Notes: a model not told the origin generated them from the sequence alone. A stretch of DNA of 64,000 nt from Nostoc sp. CHAB 5834 (GCA_020829485.1 JAIVFU010000025.1:17374-81373), one strand, 5' to 3'; counted from the stretch's first letter, positions 1 through 8,688 are shown. Numbers and translations are program-made.

Positions 1-82
1 AGTCAGATCGAACTGAGTTAAAAAAAACTTTGTATTGGTAAATAATGAAATGTATTTTTTACAACTTTCATAAAAATAGATT

Positions 83-325
83 TTAAGCTGATTGATTTTG
101 CAACCAGTTAAGTAAATCTTCCATAGCAGTAAAATCCAACAAAGCTTCGCCAAGGGTTTCTAACCGATTTAAAGAAAGAGATTGGATGCGCTCTTGCAAT
201 TCTGGTGATAATTCTCCCACTCGTCTTTGTAGTAACCTTAAAATCAGCCGTTGTTCACCTTCTTGTTTACCTTCTTGTTTTCCACGCTCATAGCCGATGC
301 GTTCACCTGTAGTTATATACCTCAT
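83..325 (-). pseudogene. Duplicated 3' end of an Rpn-family/DUF4351 nuclease gene
   Basis: An 80-codon frame whose protein almost repeats the last part of the neighbouring Rpn-type gene at 361-1392: the same TTGERIGYERGK segment, a short GKQEG repeat, then the same C-terminal DUF4351-like helices ending in LLNWLQNQSA. The nucaleotide match starts just past the stop codons, around 74 and 352, so the copy arose by tandem duplication of the gene's 3' end. It lacks the whole N-terminal nuclease domain and has only two or three GKQEG units. I treat it as a non-functional fragment; expression as a small coiled-coil peptide cannot be excluded. Confidence 0.7.
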
Positions 326-360
326 AGTTGGCTCCTGCTCAATTTACATAAAAATAGATT

Positions 361-1392
361 TTAAGCTGATTGATTTTGCAACCAGTTAAGTAAATCTTCC
401 ATAGCAGTAAAATCCAACAAAGCTTCGCCAAGGGTTTCTAATTGATTTAAAGAAAGAGATCGGATGCGCTCTTGTAATTCTGGTGATAATTCTCCCACTC
501 GTCTTTGTAATAACCTTAAAATAAGTTGTTGTTCACCTTCTTGTTTACCTTCTTGTTTACCTTCTGCTTTACCCTCTGCTTTACCCTCTGCTTTACCCTC
601 TGCTTTACCGCGCTCGTAGCCGATGCGCTCACCTGTAGTTATGTATTTCATAGTCCGCTCCTGCTCAAATTGTTTAAACTCTTCCCAAAACTGATTTTCT
701 AATGCCTTTGGTAATATCATAACCCAATCGATAAATCGATATAGGTTGCGAATATCCTGCTCTCCTAAGCCCAAATCATATAGTCTGCGAATTAAGCTAA
801 ATTTCCATATTTTGCGTTGTTCGGGTGATGAGCGTGTCTGCTGTGTTTTCAAATGCGCCATGACAACAGTTGCAAATGGATTATCGCTATTTTCTAACTC
901 GTGAAAGCGATTTTCATAATCCAAAAGTTTAATACTGCCAAATTCAAAAGTTAAGCGAGTATTGGGATAATTGTAACTGTAATTGCTTGGTCGCCATTCG
1001 CGGTTTGGATCGCAGAGAATTGCAAGGCTTATTGCCGGTCGATCAAAGCGGTCAAATATGCGAAAATTGTAGGTAAACATCCGCTTAGGAAAGTTATCTT
1101 CTTTTTGTGCCTGAATTTCAACATGGATTAATAACCAAAGTTCTTCCCCTTGGGTTTGCCAAACTTTAACTAATTGATCGGCATATCTCTTACCCTGTTC
1201 AGCTTCACGAGCTATTTGTTGAAATTCTTTATCTAGAAATTCGTAGGGACGTTCCCAATCAATTAATGCAGAAGTTTCTGGGAAAAAGAAATGCATTGCT
1301 TGGGGAAAATAAGCTTCTATAATTTCTTTCCAAGGGCTATCAAAATCAGCGCGTAGGCGTAGCCCGTCGTAGACATCGCTAATATTAGTCAT
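361..1392 (-). CDS. Rpn-family putative transposase/nuclease with DUF4351 tail
   Basis: 343 residues. The N-terminal two thirds match the Rpn/PD-(D/E)XK type common in cyanobacteria: an opening DSPWKEIIEAYFP, an acidic residue in LIDW, and the core strand LLIHVEIQAQ (E-x-Q) followed by RMFTYNFRIFDRF. Family members are described as recombination-promoting nucleases; activity here is inferred. At about residues 262-288 the chain has a GKAEG/GKQEG repeat encoded by 12-bp DNA repeats, a length-variable hydrophilic linker, and then a helical DUF4351-like C-terminus. The start is an ATG. A truncated copy of its 3' end lies directly downstream. No partner gene is adjacent. Confidence 0.8.
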   Translation of the reverse strand: MTNISDVYDGLRLRADFDSPWKEIIEAYFPQAMHFFFPETSALIDWERPYEFLDKEFQQIAREAEQGKRYADQLVKVWQTQGEELWLLIHVEIQAQKEDNFPKRMFTYNFRIFDRFDRPAISLAILCDPNREWRPSNYSYNYPNTRLTFEFGSIKLLDYENRFHELENSDNPFATVVMAHLKTQQTRSSPEQRKIWKFSLIRRLYDLGLGEQDIRNLYRFIDWVMILPKALENQFWEEFKQFEQERTMKYITTGERIGYERGKAEGKAEGKAEGKAEGKQEGKQEGEQQLILRLLQRRVGELSPELQERIRSLSLNQLETLGEALLDFTAMEDLLNWLQNQSA

Positions 1393-1979
1393 GAATTGAT
1401 TGCAGATGATAAATTTAAAAAATTCTTACAGCAGATTGCAACAGGCGTGAGGTACAGATAATCGTAGGGGCACAACATGTTGTGCCCCTACCCGTGTACT
1501 TTATTTACCTGAAATACGCTGTAACATTGAGTTTCGCTTTGCTCAACTATAGCATTCATCAATCATGCGTTAAAAACTGTGCCGACATTAGCAAAAAAAT
1601 AAGCGCCAAAGGTTTTTTTGAATGCGCCCCAAATTCCTAATTAGATAGCGATCGCTATTTTAGTTGAAATATTTATTGCTTTGAGGGCGAATTTTGTACC
1701 GACCCTTTTTGGTAAGCTTTTAGAACAGTACATACCAAAAGAAAAATATTCCGCACTTTTTTGCTATTGTCAGTTAGAGATTCTGGTAATCAGTATCGAA
1801 AAACCATGAATTTAATGTAAAATTTTGCAATCACTAGTCTGTGAATATTGAAAAAGATTCACATGCGATGTTTAGGACAGGCTACGTTTACACTAAAAAT
1901 GGTTCTTTATTCTGGCGCTGCGATCGCACATCAATAGATTACGTACAATCTATCTAGAATCAGATTTGCAAAACCGCTC
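1393..1979. other. Intergenic region with a palindrome
   Basis: Divergent spacer between the Rpn-type gene and the Uma2 gene. Apart from the palindrome at 1464-1491 I see no coding frame or RNA gene. HIP1-related motifs occur near 1650 and 1920. Promoters for both flanking genes should lie here, but no box is clear enough to call. Confidence 0.6.
1464..1491. repeat. 28-bp perfect palindrome, GTAGGGGCAC type
   Basis: GTAGGGGCACAACAT is followed by its exact reverse complement, giving a perfect 28-bp palindrome with no loop. The same outer arms (GTAGGGGCACGGCA) flank the element near 59163-59357 and one arm appears near 40500, so it belongs to a dispersed palindromic repeat family. It is not followed by a T-tract, so I do not call it a terminator. 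Confidence 0.85.
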
Positions 1980-2702
1980 ATGTTAAACTACAATCCACTG
2001 CATTGTTTGCCATCTTCCGAAGAATTACCCGACTCAGATGATACTGCTGTGGATAATGAACTCCAAAATTTAATTCCCGGCTTGCTGAAAACGACACTGG
2101 CTCTGGCTTGGTGCGATCGTTGGGATTGGTTCTTTGGTGTTGATATGGGTATTTATTATCACCCAGACAAACCAGCCATTGTCCCTGATGGGTTTCTCAG
2201 CTTAGGAGTTAAACGCTTCATTGATGAGGATTTACGCCTAAGTTATGTGCTGTGGGAAGAAAAGAAGCAACCGATTTTAGCACTAGAAGTTGTTTCTCAA
2301 ATATATCGGGAAGAATATAGCACTAAGAAAGAATTCTATGCCAAAGAATTAGGAATTTTGTATTACGTTGTATATACTCCTCTTCGGCGTAAAAAGACAC
2401 CTTTGGAAGTGTATCACTTAGTTGATGGGGAATATATCTTAATGTCAGGAAATCCCGTTTGGCTGCCAGAGATTGGTTTAGGAATTGGGCGAGAACGGGG
2501 AATTTATCAAGGTATAGTGCGGGAGTGGCTATACTGGTATGACGAAGAAGGGCAAAAATTGCTGACACCAGAAGAACGCATTAGGGAAGCGGAAGAACGC
2601 ACAGCTTTTGAAGAACAGCGACGGGTGGAAGCAGAACAACAGGTGAAAATGTTAATTGAAAGATTGAATGCGCTTGGTGTTGATCCAGAAAGTTTGTTTT
2701 AG
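1980..2702 (+). CDS. Uma2-family (DUF820) putative endonuclease
   Basis: 240 residues. The PD-(D/E)XK core of the Uma2/DUF820 family is visible: KPAIVPDGFLSLGV (the family's P-D), then PILALEVVSQ (the E-x-V strand), REEYSTKKEFYAKELGILYYVVY and a final YHLVDGEYILM. The last 45 residues form a charged, probably coiled-coil tail rich in E, R and Q, usual in the cyanobacterial version. The family is very abundant in cyanobacteria and its substrate is not established. The ATG start follows a long AT-rich leader. Two other Uma2 genes lie in this window (21582 and 39269), each of a different subtype. Confidence 0.85.
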   Translation: MLNYNPLHCLPSSEELPDSDDTAVDNELQNLIPGLLKTTLALAWCDRWDWFFGVDMGIYYHPDKPAIVPDGFLSLGVKRFIDEDLRLSYVLWEEKKQPILALEVVSQIYREEYSTKKEFYAKELGILYYVVYTPLRRKKTPLEVYHLVDGEYILMSGNPVWLPEIGLGIGRERGIYQGIVREWLYWYDEEGQKLLTPEERIREAEERTAFEEQRRVEAEQQVKMLIERLNALGVDPESLF

Positions 2703-2852
2703 ATTCACCAGATTTTGTAATTTTCACTGCCTTAATGTTAATTAGCTTCCTGGTTAGGGAATTATATCTATAAAGCAACTCATAGCTTGATGGTGCAAAT
2801 CGTCATGGCTTGTTGCTCAATAAATATATTTACCAAAACCTTCATCAAAAAT

Positions 2853-3088
2853 ATGGAAGTTAAATTAGGATTTGGAGCAGTCCCAAAACCTTAATATGTT
2901 TTTGTCAGCAAAGAATCCGATCACTGTTGGTATATGCTTGCTGAAGATGAAAGACGCATACCAATTTATGAAAAAGCGTTGACTGGGGTAATTACAGGGA
3001 TAGAAGTTAATAAAAAGGTTGAAAATACATTCGGAGAAGTTATCAGAACAGATTTAAAGTTCCAAAATTTTACAAAGTGCTTTACCTG
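2853..3088 (+). pseudogene. Decayed small gene with in-frame ochre stop
   Basis: Reading from the ATG at 2853 gives MEVKLGFGAVPKP, a TAA at 2892-2894, and then the same frame runs on for about 60 codons with protein-like composition (YVFVSKESDHCWYMLAEDE, IPIYEKALTGVITGIEV) to a stop near 3086. The uninterrupted frame on both sides of one stop suggests a small gene killed by a point mutation. I do not recognise the family with certainty. Confidence 0.4.
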
Positions 3089-3097
3089 AAACCGCTT

Positions 3098-3304
3098 TCA
3101 TAGCGATATTTCAACCAACTGTTTCTCCGGGTCAAGTTCTTCTCGTTCGCTAGCAACTTCCAACCAACCTTGAACTGCATCTTGCAGCATCTCTAACAAA
3201 TGTTCATAGCTGTCTCCCCAAGTGTGGCATCCTGGTAGGGCAGGTACAGAAGCACACCACACACCGCCTTCTTGCCAGATAACTGCTTTAATTTTCATTA
3301 CCAA
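3098..3304 (-). CDS. HicB-like antitoxin, solitary
   Basis: 68 residues with the partial RNase-H-like fold of the HicB antitoxin family: KIKAVIWQEGGVWCASVPALPGCHTWGDSYEH, then a helix and a C-terminal tail. HicB proteins normally neutralise a HicA mRNA interferase encoded next door. Here no HicA-like frame (about 60-80 residues) is visible within 350 bp on either side, so this is probably an orphan antitoxin or a regulatory remnant. It lacks the C-terminal DNA-binding domain found in longer HicB proteins. Start choice is uncertain by two codons (MVMK or MK). Confidence 0.75.
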   Translation of the reverse strand: MVMKIKAVIWQEGGVWCASVPALPGCHTWGDSYEHLLEMLQDAVQGWLEVASEREELDPEKQLVEISL

Positions 3305-3431
3305 TCATCTCCACAAGATTGCGACTAATATTTTAGCTCGACTCTAACCCAATAGGTTCTTGAGGTATTGTTCATAGCGTTTTCGTTCGTGAGACAGTGC
3401 CTTTTTTAATGAGATGATACGCCCACAGCAA

Positions 3432-3701
3432 TTAGAACTGAGATAGTAGGTTGTCGTAATCTGCATGAGTGCCAATCCAGTACCACACAATACCACTTTC
3501 GTTTCGCACACCAACAGCACGATAATTTTTGCTAACACGGGCAGAGTATATAGGCTCTCTAGGATGCACTTGCTTGAAACGAAGTCCGGGATGCCAGGGA
3601 TCTTGCTTAAACTGCTTATAGGCTTCGCGTGCCTGTTGCTGAACCTGATGAGGAAGATTAGCAAATAAGTAGCGAAACTAAGCCGTTGTTCTGGATTTCA
3701 C
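3432..3701 (-). pseudogene. RelE/ParE-type toxin gene with in-frame amber codon
   Basis: A GTG at 3701 overlaps the stop of the upstream antitoxin (GTGA), the classic arrangement of a toxin-antitoxin operon. Reading on gives VKSRTTA, then TAG at 3680-3678 (codon 8), then 81 uninterrupted codons to TAA at 3434-3432. The downstream frame is a typical RelE/ParE-like toxin: QQQAREAYKQFKQDPWHPG, RFKQVHPREPIYSARVSKNY, RAVGVRNESGIVWYWIGTHA and DYDNLLSQF. Full length would be 89 residues, normal for the family. No ATG, GTG or TTG soon after the TAG could restart the N-terminus. Most likely a toxin inactivated by one substitution. Readthrough or a sequencing error are alternatives. Confidence 0.8.
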
Positions 3702-3916
3702 AAGGTTTCTGGATCTAGCTCTTGGGTTTTGCCTGCTTGGTCTTCAGCCAAGGCTGCCCCTGCAAGTTCAGCTAGTACATCATGAGACTTTGCAAATACT
3801 TTGTCCCAATGGGCTTCGTCTTCCAGTTCTTCCAGAATGAGCGCAGCAATTGCATCTTGCTCTGTTTCAGGAAGCTGTTTTACTCGTGCGATCGCTTGTT
3901 CAAATAGCTTGGTCAT
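3698..3916 (-). CDS. Antitoxin of a RelE/ParE-type toxin-antitoxin pair
   Basis: 72 residues: MTKLFEQAIARVKQLPETEQ, then AIAALILEELEDEAHWDKVF and an acidic C-terminus. This helical, acidic sequence is of the type found beside RelE/ParE-like toxins in cyanobacteria. It should bind its toxin with the C-terminal half and autoregulate through the N-terminal half. Its stop codon overlaps the GTG of the following toxin frame, so the two were translationally coupled. The toxin frame now has an amber codon, so this antitoxin may be without a functional partner. It sits in a small cluster of such genes with the HicB-like protein downstream. Confidence 0.75.
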   Translation of the reverse strand: MTKLFEQAIARVKQLPETEQDAIAALILEELEDEAHWDKVFAKSHDVLAELAGAALAEDQAGKTQELDPETL

Positions 3917-4434
3917 AGCTGTTATGCTGCTGTCAAAAAGACCTACTGACTATCTATTCTACGCTTTTAGGGGAAATTGAAGCCTGCGTACTCCACAGTG
4001 ATGTGCGATCGCAGCCGGAATGAATCGCGCGGTAGCCGCTTATCTAGAGATATATCAGTGGCAAATCGAGGAAATAAACTTATCAAATATTGCTTGCTTC
4101 TGGTAGCCAGTCTTCATCCAATACAATTGATTGTGTAATCAAGCTTGTGTGGATTTATAGCCACGAGCAATTTGAAAAACGCCCTACTGAGGTGGATTTA
4201 AAGAGCGTTATTAAATAAATCTTAGATTATTAATATTTTATCAGCCTGTGGATAGAATGCAGATTGAAATATTATCTATCTAAAAGTATAAAGACAGAAA
4301 TTGTAAGGAAAATTTTTGTTTCTCTACCCTGAGTTGTGAGCGCGATCGCTCAAAAGAAAGATGAAATATCCCCAACCCCTATGTCAAGGTTATATCAAGT
4401 AATAATGATGAACACTTTGCCGAGGAGAACACGG
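3917..4434. other. Intergenic region before hemerythrin gene
   Basis: AT-rich spacer between the divergent antitoxin and hemerythrin genes. It has a HIP1-like site near 4008 and a GTG at 4336 in frame with the hemerythrin gene. No other gene or RNA is recognised. The last 100 bases could be coding if the upstream GTG is used. Confidence 0.5.
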
Positions 4435-5487
4435 ATGGTAACTACTTTAGATGATACGAAACGCAATGCTATTGCTGTGAAATTGGCAAGTATCAAAGCA
4501 CTTCAACAGTTGGTTATCGAAAATGAGAGATTGCTTTTAACGCAAGGACTTGATGCCGAAATTGGCGATCGCATCCGCAATTTCCTCAAGGATGACGAAA
4601 AAAATCTTGGCATTCTAGAAACTGTAATTGGTCAGTATGGTATTCAGGCTGAACCCAAAAAAACTGTTACAGAATTTATTGAAAAAGCTCGTGAATTGTT
4701 CAAAGGTTCTGAATTGAGCCTCTATGAAAAAGTATCTCAGCATGAATTGCTGAAACATCAACTAGTAATGAGTGGCTTGATAGTTCACAAGGCTGCTCAA
4801 AAAGTTGGTGCGGATGTGTTGTTAGCGATCGGGCCTTTGAATACCATTAACTTTGAAAACCGCGCTCACCAAGAACAACTCAAAGGTATCCTAGAAATTT
4901 TGGGTGTTCGTGAATTCACCGGACAAGATGCAGATCAAGGAATTTGGGCGCGTGTTCAAGACGCTATGGCTGCGGTAAGTGGTGTAGTAGGTAGTGCTGT
5001 TACCCAAACCAGTGACAAAAGCGATCTGAATATCCAGGATGTTATCCGCCTCGATCACAACAAGGTAAATACCCTATTTACCGAACTTCTGCAAAGCGAC
5101 AATCCACAGAAGATTCAAGAGTACTTCGGTCAAATTTACAAGGATCTAACTGCTCACGCCGAAGCTGAAGAGGAAGTAGTGTATCCAAAAGTACGTCCTT
5201 TCTACGGTCAAGATAACACCCAAGAACTGTTTGACGAGCAAGCTGAAATGAAGCGGGTGTTAGAGCAAATTAAGGCTATCAGCCCTTCTTCATCTGAATT
5301 CAAAGATCAAGTTAGAAAACTTATGGAAGCTGTTGGCGATCATATTCGTCAAGAAGAAAGCACAATGTTTGCTGCTATTCGTAACAACTTGAGCAGCGAT
5401 CAAAGTGAGCAACTGGCTACTGAATTCAAAGCCGCTAAGACCAGAATTCAACAAAAGCTCGGTGTTGTTAGCGAATCTAATGTGTAG
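4435..5487 (+). CDS. Hemerythrin HHE-domain protein
   Basis: 350 residues from the ATG at 4435. I prefer this start because a strong ribosome site (GAGGAGA, 4422-4428) sits 6 bases before it; a longer frame from GTG 4336 has none. Residues 1-165 are an all-helical, ferritin-like region. Residues about 200-325 form a hemerythrin four-helix domain with candidate iron ligands: VIRLDHNKV, LTAHAEAEEEVVYPKV and GDHIRQEESTMF. Hemerythrins bind O2, NO or iron through a di-iron centre; a stress or oxygen-sensing role is inferred. The gene is monocistronic and is followed by a terminator at 5529-5570. Confidence 0.85.
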   Translation: MVTTLDDTKRNAIAVKLASIKALQQLVIENERLLLTQGLDAEIGDRIRNFLKDDEKNLGILETVIGQYGIQAEPKKTVTEFIEKARELFKGSELSLYEKVSQHELLKHQLVMSGLIVHKAAQKVGADVLLAIGPLNTINFENRAHQEQLKGILEILGVREFTGQDADQGIWARVQDAMAAVSGVVGSAVTQTSDKSDLNIQDVIRLDHNKVNTLFTELLQSDNPQKIQEYFGQIYKDLTAHAEAEEEVVYPKVRPFYGQDNTQELFDEQAEMKRVLEQIKAISPSSSEFKDQVRKLMEAVGDHIRQEESTMFAAIRNNLSSDQSEQLATEFKAAKTRIQQKLGVVSESNV

Positions 5488-5528
5488 GATGCTTTCGAGC
5501 TTTCTATATCCCCTAAAAAAGGTTAGTT

Positions 5529-5570
5529 AAACAAAGACTCCCAGCGCTGATGTGCTGAGAGTTTTTGTTT
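5529..5570 (+). terminator. Stem-loop terminator after hemerythrin gene
   Basis: AAACAAAGACTCCCAGC pairs with GCTGAGAGTTTTTGTTT across an 8-base loop, leaving a T-rich 3' arm. It starts 42 bases after the hemerythrin stop. Its A-rich left arm reads as a T-tract on the other strand, so it may also terminate the convergent amidohydrolase gene, whose stop codon it touches. Confidence 0.75.
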
Positions 5571-6753
5571 AAAAATTTTGCTGACAGTATTTATAAGCAG
5601 TGTATGCCATAGTTACAACACCGGTAATAATGGCAGATTCATCGACTTCAAATTGAGGATGATGTAAGGGGTGGTTAATGATTCTTTCTTTATAGCCGAC
5701 ACCCAAGCGAAACATGGAACCAGGAACGTGTTCCAAATACATAGAAAAATCTTCAGCACCAAGGGAAGGTTCGGGTAAGACTTGAACGCGATCGCTACTC
5801 CAAGCTTCTTCTGCGGCTGATTGTAACAATTGCGTTAGGGTATAATCATTTTGGACACTGGGTACACCCTGGCGATAATTGACTTGATATTTTGCCCCGT
5901 AGGTATGGCAAACATTAGCTACAATATTTTCAATCCAGTTTGGGAGATGGGCCCGGGTTTCGGGATGGAGCGATCGCACCGTTCCCAATAACTGCACTTT
6001 ATCAGCAATTATATTCGGCGCTCTACCACCATTAATCTTCCCTATGCTCAATACAACAGGACGCAAGGGATTTTGTGTCCGGCTGATGGCTTGTTGCATT
6101 GCAGTAATCACTTGGCAAGCAATCCAAATTGCATCAATCGCCTCATGGGGACGCGCCCCGTGCCCAGATTCTCCCATAATCAGAATTTCTAAATCATCAG
6201 CTGCGGCTGTCAATGCCCCATAACGCACACCGATAGATCCTGCGGGGATAGAAGGGAAAACATGAACCCCCAATACAGCCGAGACATTTTCCATCGCCCC
6301 ATCTTTCACCATCCAGCTTGCCCCTTGAGCAATTTCCTCAGCTGGCTGAAATAAAAACCGCACTTTCCCACCCAACTCTTCAGCGATTTGGGACAGTACC
6401 ATTGCCGTTCCTAACCCCACGGTGGTATGGACATCGTGACCGCAGGCGTGCATAATACCATCTGCACGAGAAGCATATTCTAAATTAGTGCCCTCTTGAA
6501 TTGGCAAGGCATCCATATCGGTGCGAATTGCCAATAAATGATCATTTTCCCTAGTGCCTTGCAGTTCTCCAATAACACCCGTTTTGCCAACTCCCTCTTG
6601 TACGTGCAGACCACTGGAAGACAAAACGCCAGCCACAAAAGCTGCTGTTTGGTACTCTTGTCCGCTGAGTTCCGGGTGAGAATGAATGTGGCGGCGAATT
6701 TCAATTAAGCGGGGCGCTAGTTTTGCTGCTAAGTCTTTAATATGGGTAAGCAT
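5569..6753 (-). CDS. M20-family amidohydrolase (N-acyl amino acid / hippurate hydrolase type)
   Basis: 394 residues from the ATG at 6753 (MLTHIKDLAAKLAP). The frame is open for 53 more codons upstream, but that part is encoded by heptamer repeats and is not protein-like. M20 metal-site motifs are present: RRHIHSHPELSG, HACGHDVHTT, FLFQPAEE, LGVHVFPSIPAG and a late HHPQFEVDE. Such enzymes remove acyl groups from N-acyl amino acids or related amides with a di-metal centre; the exact substrate cannot be read from sequence. The GHGARPHEAIDA dimerisation-domain segment is intact. It converges on the hemerythrin gene and shares its terminator region. Confidence 0.85.
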   Translation of the reverse strand: MLTHIKDLAAKLAPRLIEIRRHIHSHPELSGQEYQTAAFVAGVLSSSGLHVQEGVGKTGVIGELQGTRENDHLLAIRTDMDALPIQEGTNLEYASRADGIMHACGHDVHTTVGLGTAMVLSQIAEELGGKVRFLFQPAEEIAQGASWMVKDGAMENVSAVLGVHVFPSIPAGSIGVRYGALTAAADDLEILIMGESGHGARPHEAIDAIWIACQVITAMQQAISRTQNPLRPVVLSIGKINGGRAPNIIADKVQLLGTVRSLHPETRAHLPNWIENIVANVCHTYGAKYQVNYRQGVPSVQNDYTLTQLLQSAAEEAWSSDRVQVLPEPSLGAEDFSMYLEHVPGSMFRLGVGYKERIINHPLHHPQFEVDESAIITGVVTMAYTAYKYCQQNF

Positions 6754-6840
6754 GGATTCAATTAATCTATAGGCTTTTTTCCCATGATAAAGAACTGTTA
6801 ACAAACAAAATGCTTTTGCTATACAAGGAGAAGTCAAGGA

Positions 6841-6950
6841 AAGGGGCAGGGGGCAGGGGGCAGGGGAGGATGAGGGAGATGAGGGAGAAATAATTAATGC
6901 CCCATTCCCCATTCCCTATTCCCTACTCCCTATTCCCTATTCCCCAATTT
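6841..6950. repeat. Heptamer short tandem repeats (STRR type)
   Basis: A run of GGGGCAG-type heptamers, then GATGAGG units, then ATTCCCT/ACTCCCT heptamers. These match the short tandemly repeated heptamers known from heterocystous cyanobacteria. They lie between the amidohydrolase and pentapeptide genes and artificially extend the amidohydrolase frame. Confidence 0.8.
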
Positions 6951-7512
6951 ATTTTGAGTAGCAGGTTGTACCTGGAGTATTTTCGAGTTTAAACTCATTA
7001 CATTCTCTAGGATTTTGACGCTCTAACGACCAGCCATAAGGCTTGTCGGAGGTGACGACACCATTAGCTAGAGTTGTTAGTCGGAAGTTAGCCCCCCGAA
7101 AATTGGTAAACTGCAATTTGGCGTCTTTTAAGTTTGCTGCTTCCAAATTGGCGCTGATGAAACCGGCATTAGAGAGATCGGCATTTTCCAAAGATGCTGA
7201 TTTCAAATTTGCTCCTGTTAAGGAAGCACCACTGAGATTGACCGAATTCAGAATCGCACCTTCTAAATTTGCACCAGTGAGATCGGCATTCGTGAGATTA
7301 GCTTGAGATAATGTAGTACCACTCAAGTCAGCCCCTCGCAAATTTGCTCCAGTCAGATTAAATTTAGTTAGGTCAGCACCACTCAAATTACACCTGGGAC
7401 AGGTACTTGTTGCCTTCAACTGATCCAAATCTAGCTGATTTGATGCCACGGCTTGCTCTGCAAACCCGAAACAAGCTAACAGTGCGACGGTAGCGACAAT
7501 CTTGAGTTTCAT
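6949..7512 (-). CDS. Secreted pentapeptide-repeat protein
   Basis: 187 residues from ATG 7512. The start is chosen because MKLKIVATVALLACFGFAEQ is a clean signal peptide with probable cleavage after AVA-S; the longer frame adds an unrelated leader. The mature part begins with a CPRCNLSG segment, after which come about 20 A(D/N)LXX pentapeptides (GADLTKFNLTGANLRGADL and so on), giving a right-handed quadrilateral beta-helix. After the helix is a short tail with two cysteines (PRECNEF, GTTCYSK). Function unknown; secreted pentapeptide proteins are common in Nostoc. The gene is separate from its neighbours. Confidence 0.85.
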   Translation of the reverse strand: MKLKIVATVALLACFGFAEQAVASNQLDLDQLKATSTCPRCNLSGADLTKFNLTGANLRGADLSGTTLSQANLTNADLTGANLEGAILNSVNLSGASLTGANLKSASLENADLSNAGFISANLEAANLKDAKLQFTNFRGANFRLTTLANGVVTSDKPYGWSLERQNPRECNEFKLENTPGTTCYSK

Positions 7513-7731
7513 ATTTTTTATAGATATCCGCAAAAATGACAAGTTACGCATATTGCATACTGTCATACTTACATATACCGCCTGCCTAAGGAACAACAGG
7601 GATGAAGCATTGATTAAGAAGCTGTAAAAATACTATAAATTCTAATGGTAAGACTACTCAAACTGAAATTTAGGCTATAGAATCAAGTCGTAAGGAACTA
7701 TACCGAATCTCTTATAGACTACTATATATGT

Positions 7732-7776
7732 GATCCCCCTAGCTCGATGAAAACACGACTAGGGGGATCTTGTTTT
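7732..7776 (+). terminator. Strong orphan intrinsic terminator
   Basis: GATCCCCCTAG (7732-7742) pairs perfectly with CTAGGGGGATC (7759-7769) around a 16-base loop, and the next bases are TTGTTTTTGG. It has the form of a rho-independent terminator for the + strand, yet no + strand gene ends upstream: the nearest gene, at 6949-7512, points the other way. It may end an unannotated small RNA starting within the previous 200 bases. Confidence 0.7.
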
Positions 7777-7854
7777 TGGACATTGGATTAACAGGAAAGG
7801 CAGAGGGCACAAGAGAAGGTATTTATAAGCAATACGCCTGCTGTTACTGTAAGT

Positions 7855-8118
7855 TCACTCATTTATTAAGGGGTGTGGGGAAATGATGTCTTGCACTGCT
7901 TGGAGTGTAGCTGATAGAGAGACTCTGCCATTCTCATAAGTGAAATGATCGAGTTGCTCAAGCTCATCCCCAGGTTTGTCAGCCAGTTTGAAGAGTGGTG
8001 TTTGAGCCTTATTGATGCGTTGCTGTTGACCACAGATGGCAACTAATGCAAGGCTATAGCAGTAGACTATCAGGTAACGCTCATGCCAGCGCACCCATTT
8101 CTTGAAACCACTGCACAA
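7855..8118 (-). pseudogene. Possible transposase fragment (IS4/IS1634-like)
   Basis: An 87-codon frame with KKWVRWHERYLIVYCYSLAL and, later, LEQLDHFTYENGRVSLSATL. The mix of an aromatic, basic strand and a tail resembling the middle of IS1634-type transposases suggests a remnant of a longer gene. No inverted repeats or other transposase domains flank it. The assignment is tentative and the frame could be a chance ORF. Confidence 0.3.
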
Positions 8119-8688
8119 TTACAGGAATATCATCAACTGTTCACTGTTCATCCGCACACCTATCTTAAACGGTTGGCTTGACCGAAACTTAACGCCTCTG
8201 GACAAGAAGATGCCGGCATCCTTGGTTGAAGGAGGAAGAAATCTCTATTCTTAGCTTTGAATAAGTTTAGGTAAGTATTTTTAAGCAGCAAAGAACACTG
8301 AACAAGGGTTTTAGTCCACTTGAGTGGATAGTGGCTCTAAGCCGCTAAAATTTATTTATGGGTGGGCGATGATGCTAATCGAAAATTCTGCAAAATGCTA
8401 GTTTTTGCTGGCTTTTGTATTATGGTTTATTGTAGTTGCAAGTGGCTGTTAACTATGACAATAACCTGTTAAATTTTCATTGCATTTACAGACAAGTGAT
8501 TTATTTTCGTTCTTGTTAGTCTTATAGTAAAAATAGTTATCTTTAAAAAAGTATCATATTGTACAAAATATCTTGAGTTTGCCTAGAAGGATTAACTTGC
8601 CTCAAAAAGTTTAGACAAAATACCAGCATTCCAGAAAATTGATTGCTATATTAGATTAGATCACTATTCTGGCAAGGATTGAAAAGCT
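8119..8688. other. Intergenic region, small hairpin only
   Basis: 570 bases without a supported gene. TTTTAG...CTAAAA at 8309-8350 encloses TCCACTTGAGTGGA, a small palindromic repeat of the TCCACTxxAGTGGA kind also seen at 20227-20268. The rest is AT-rich leader of the membrane protein gene that follows. Confidence 0.5.

Noticed and set aside
5569..6912. Using the longest frame for the amidohydrolase
   Set aside because: The extra 53 codons come from heptamer repeats and have no family similarity.
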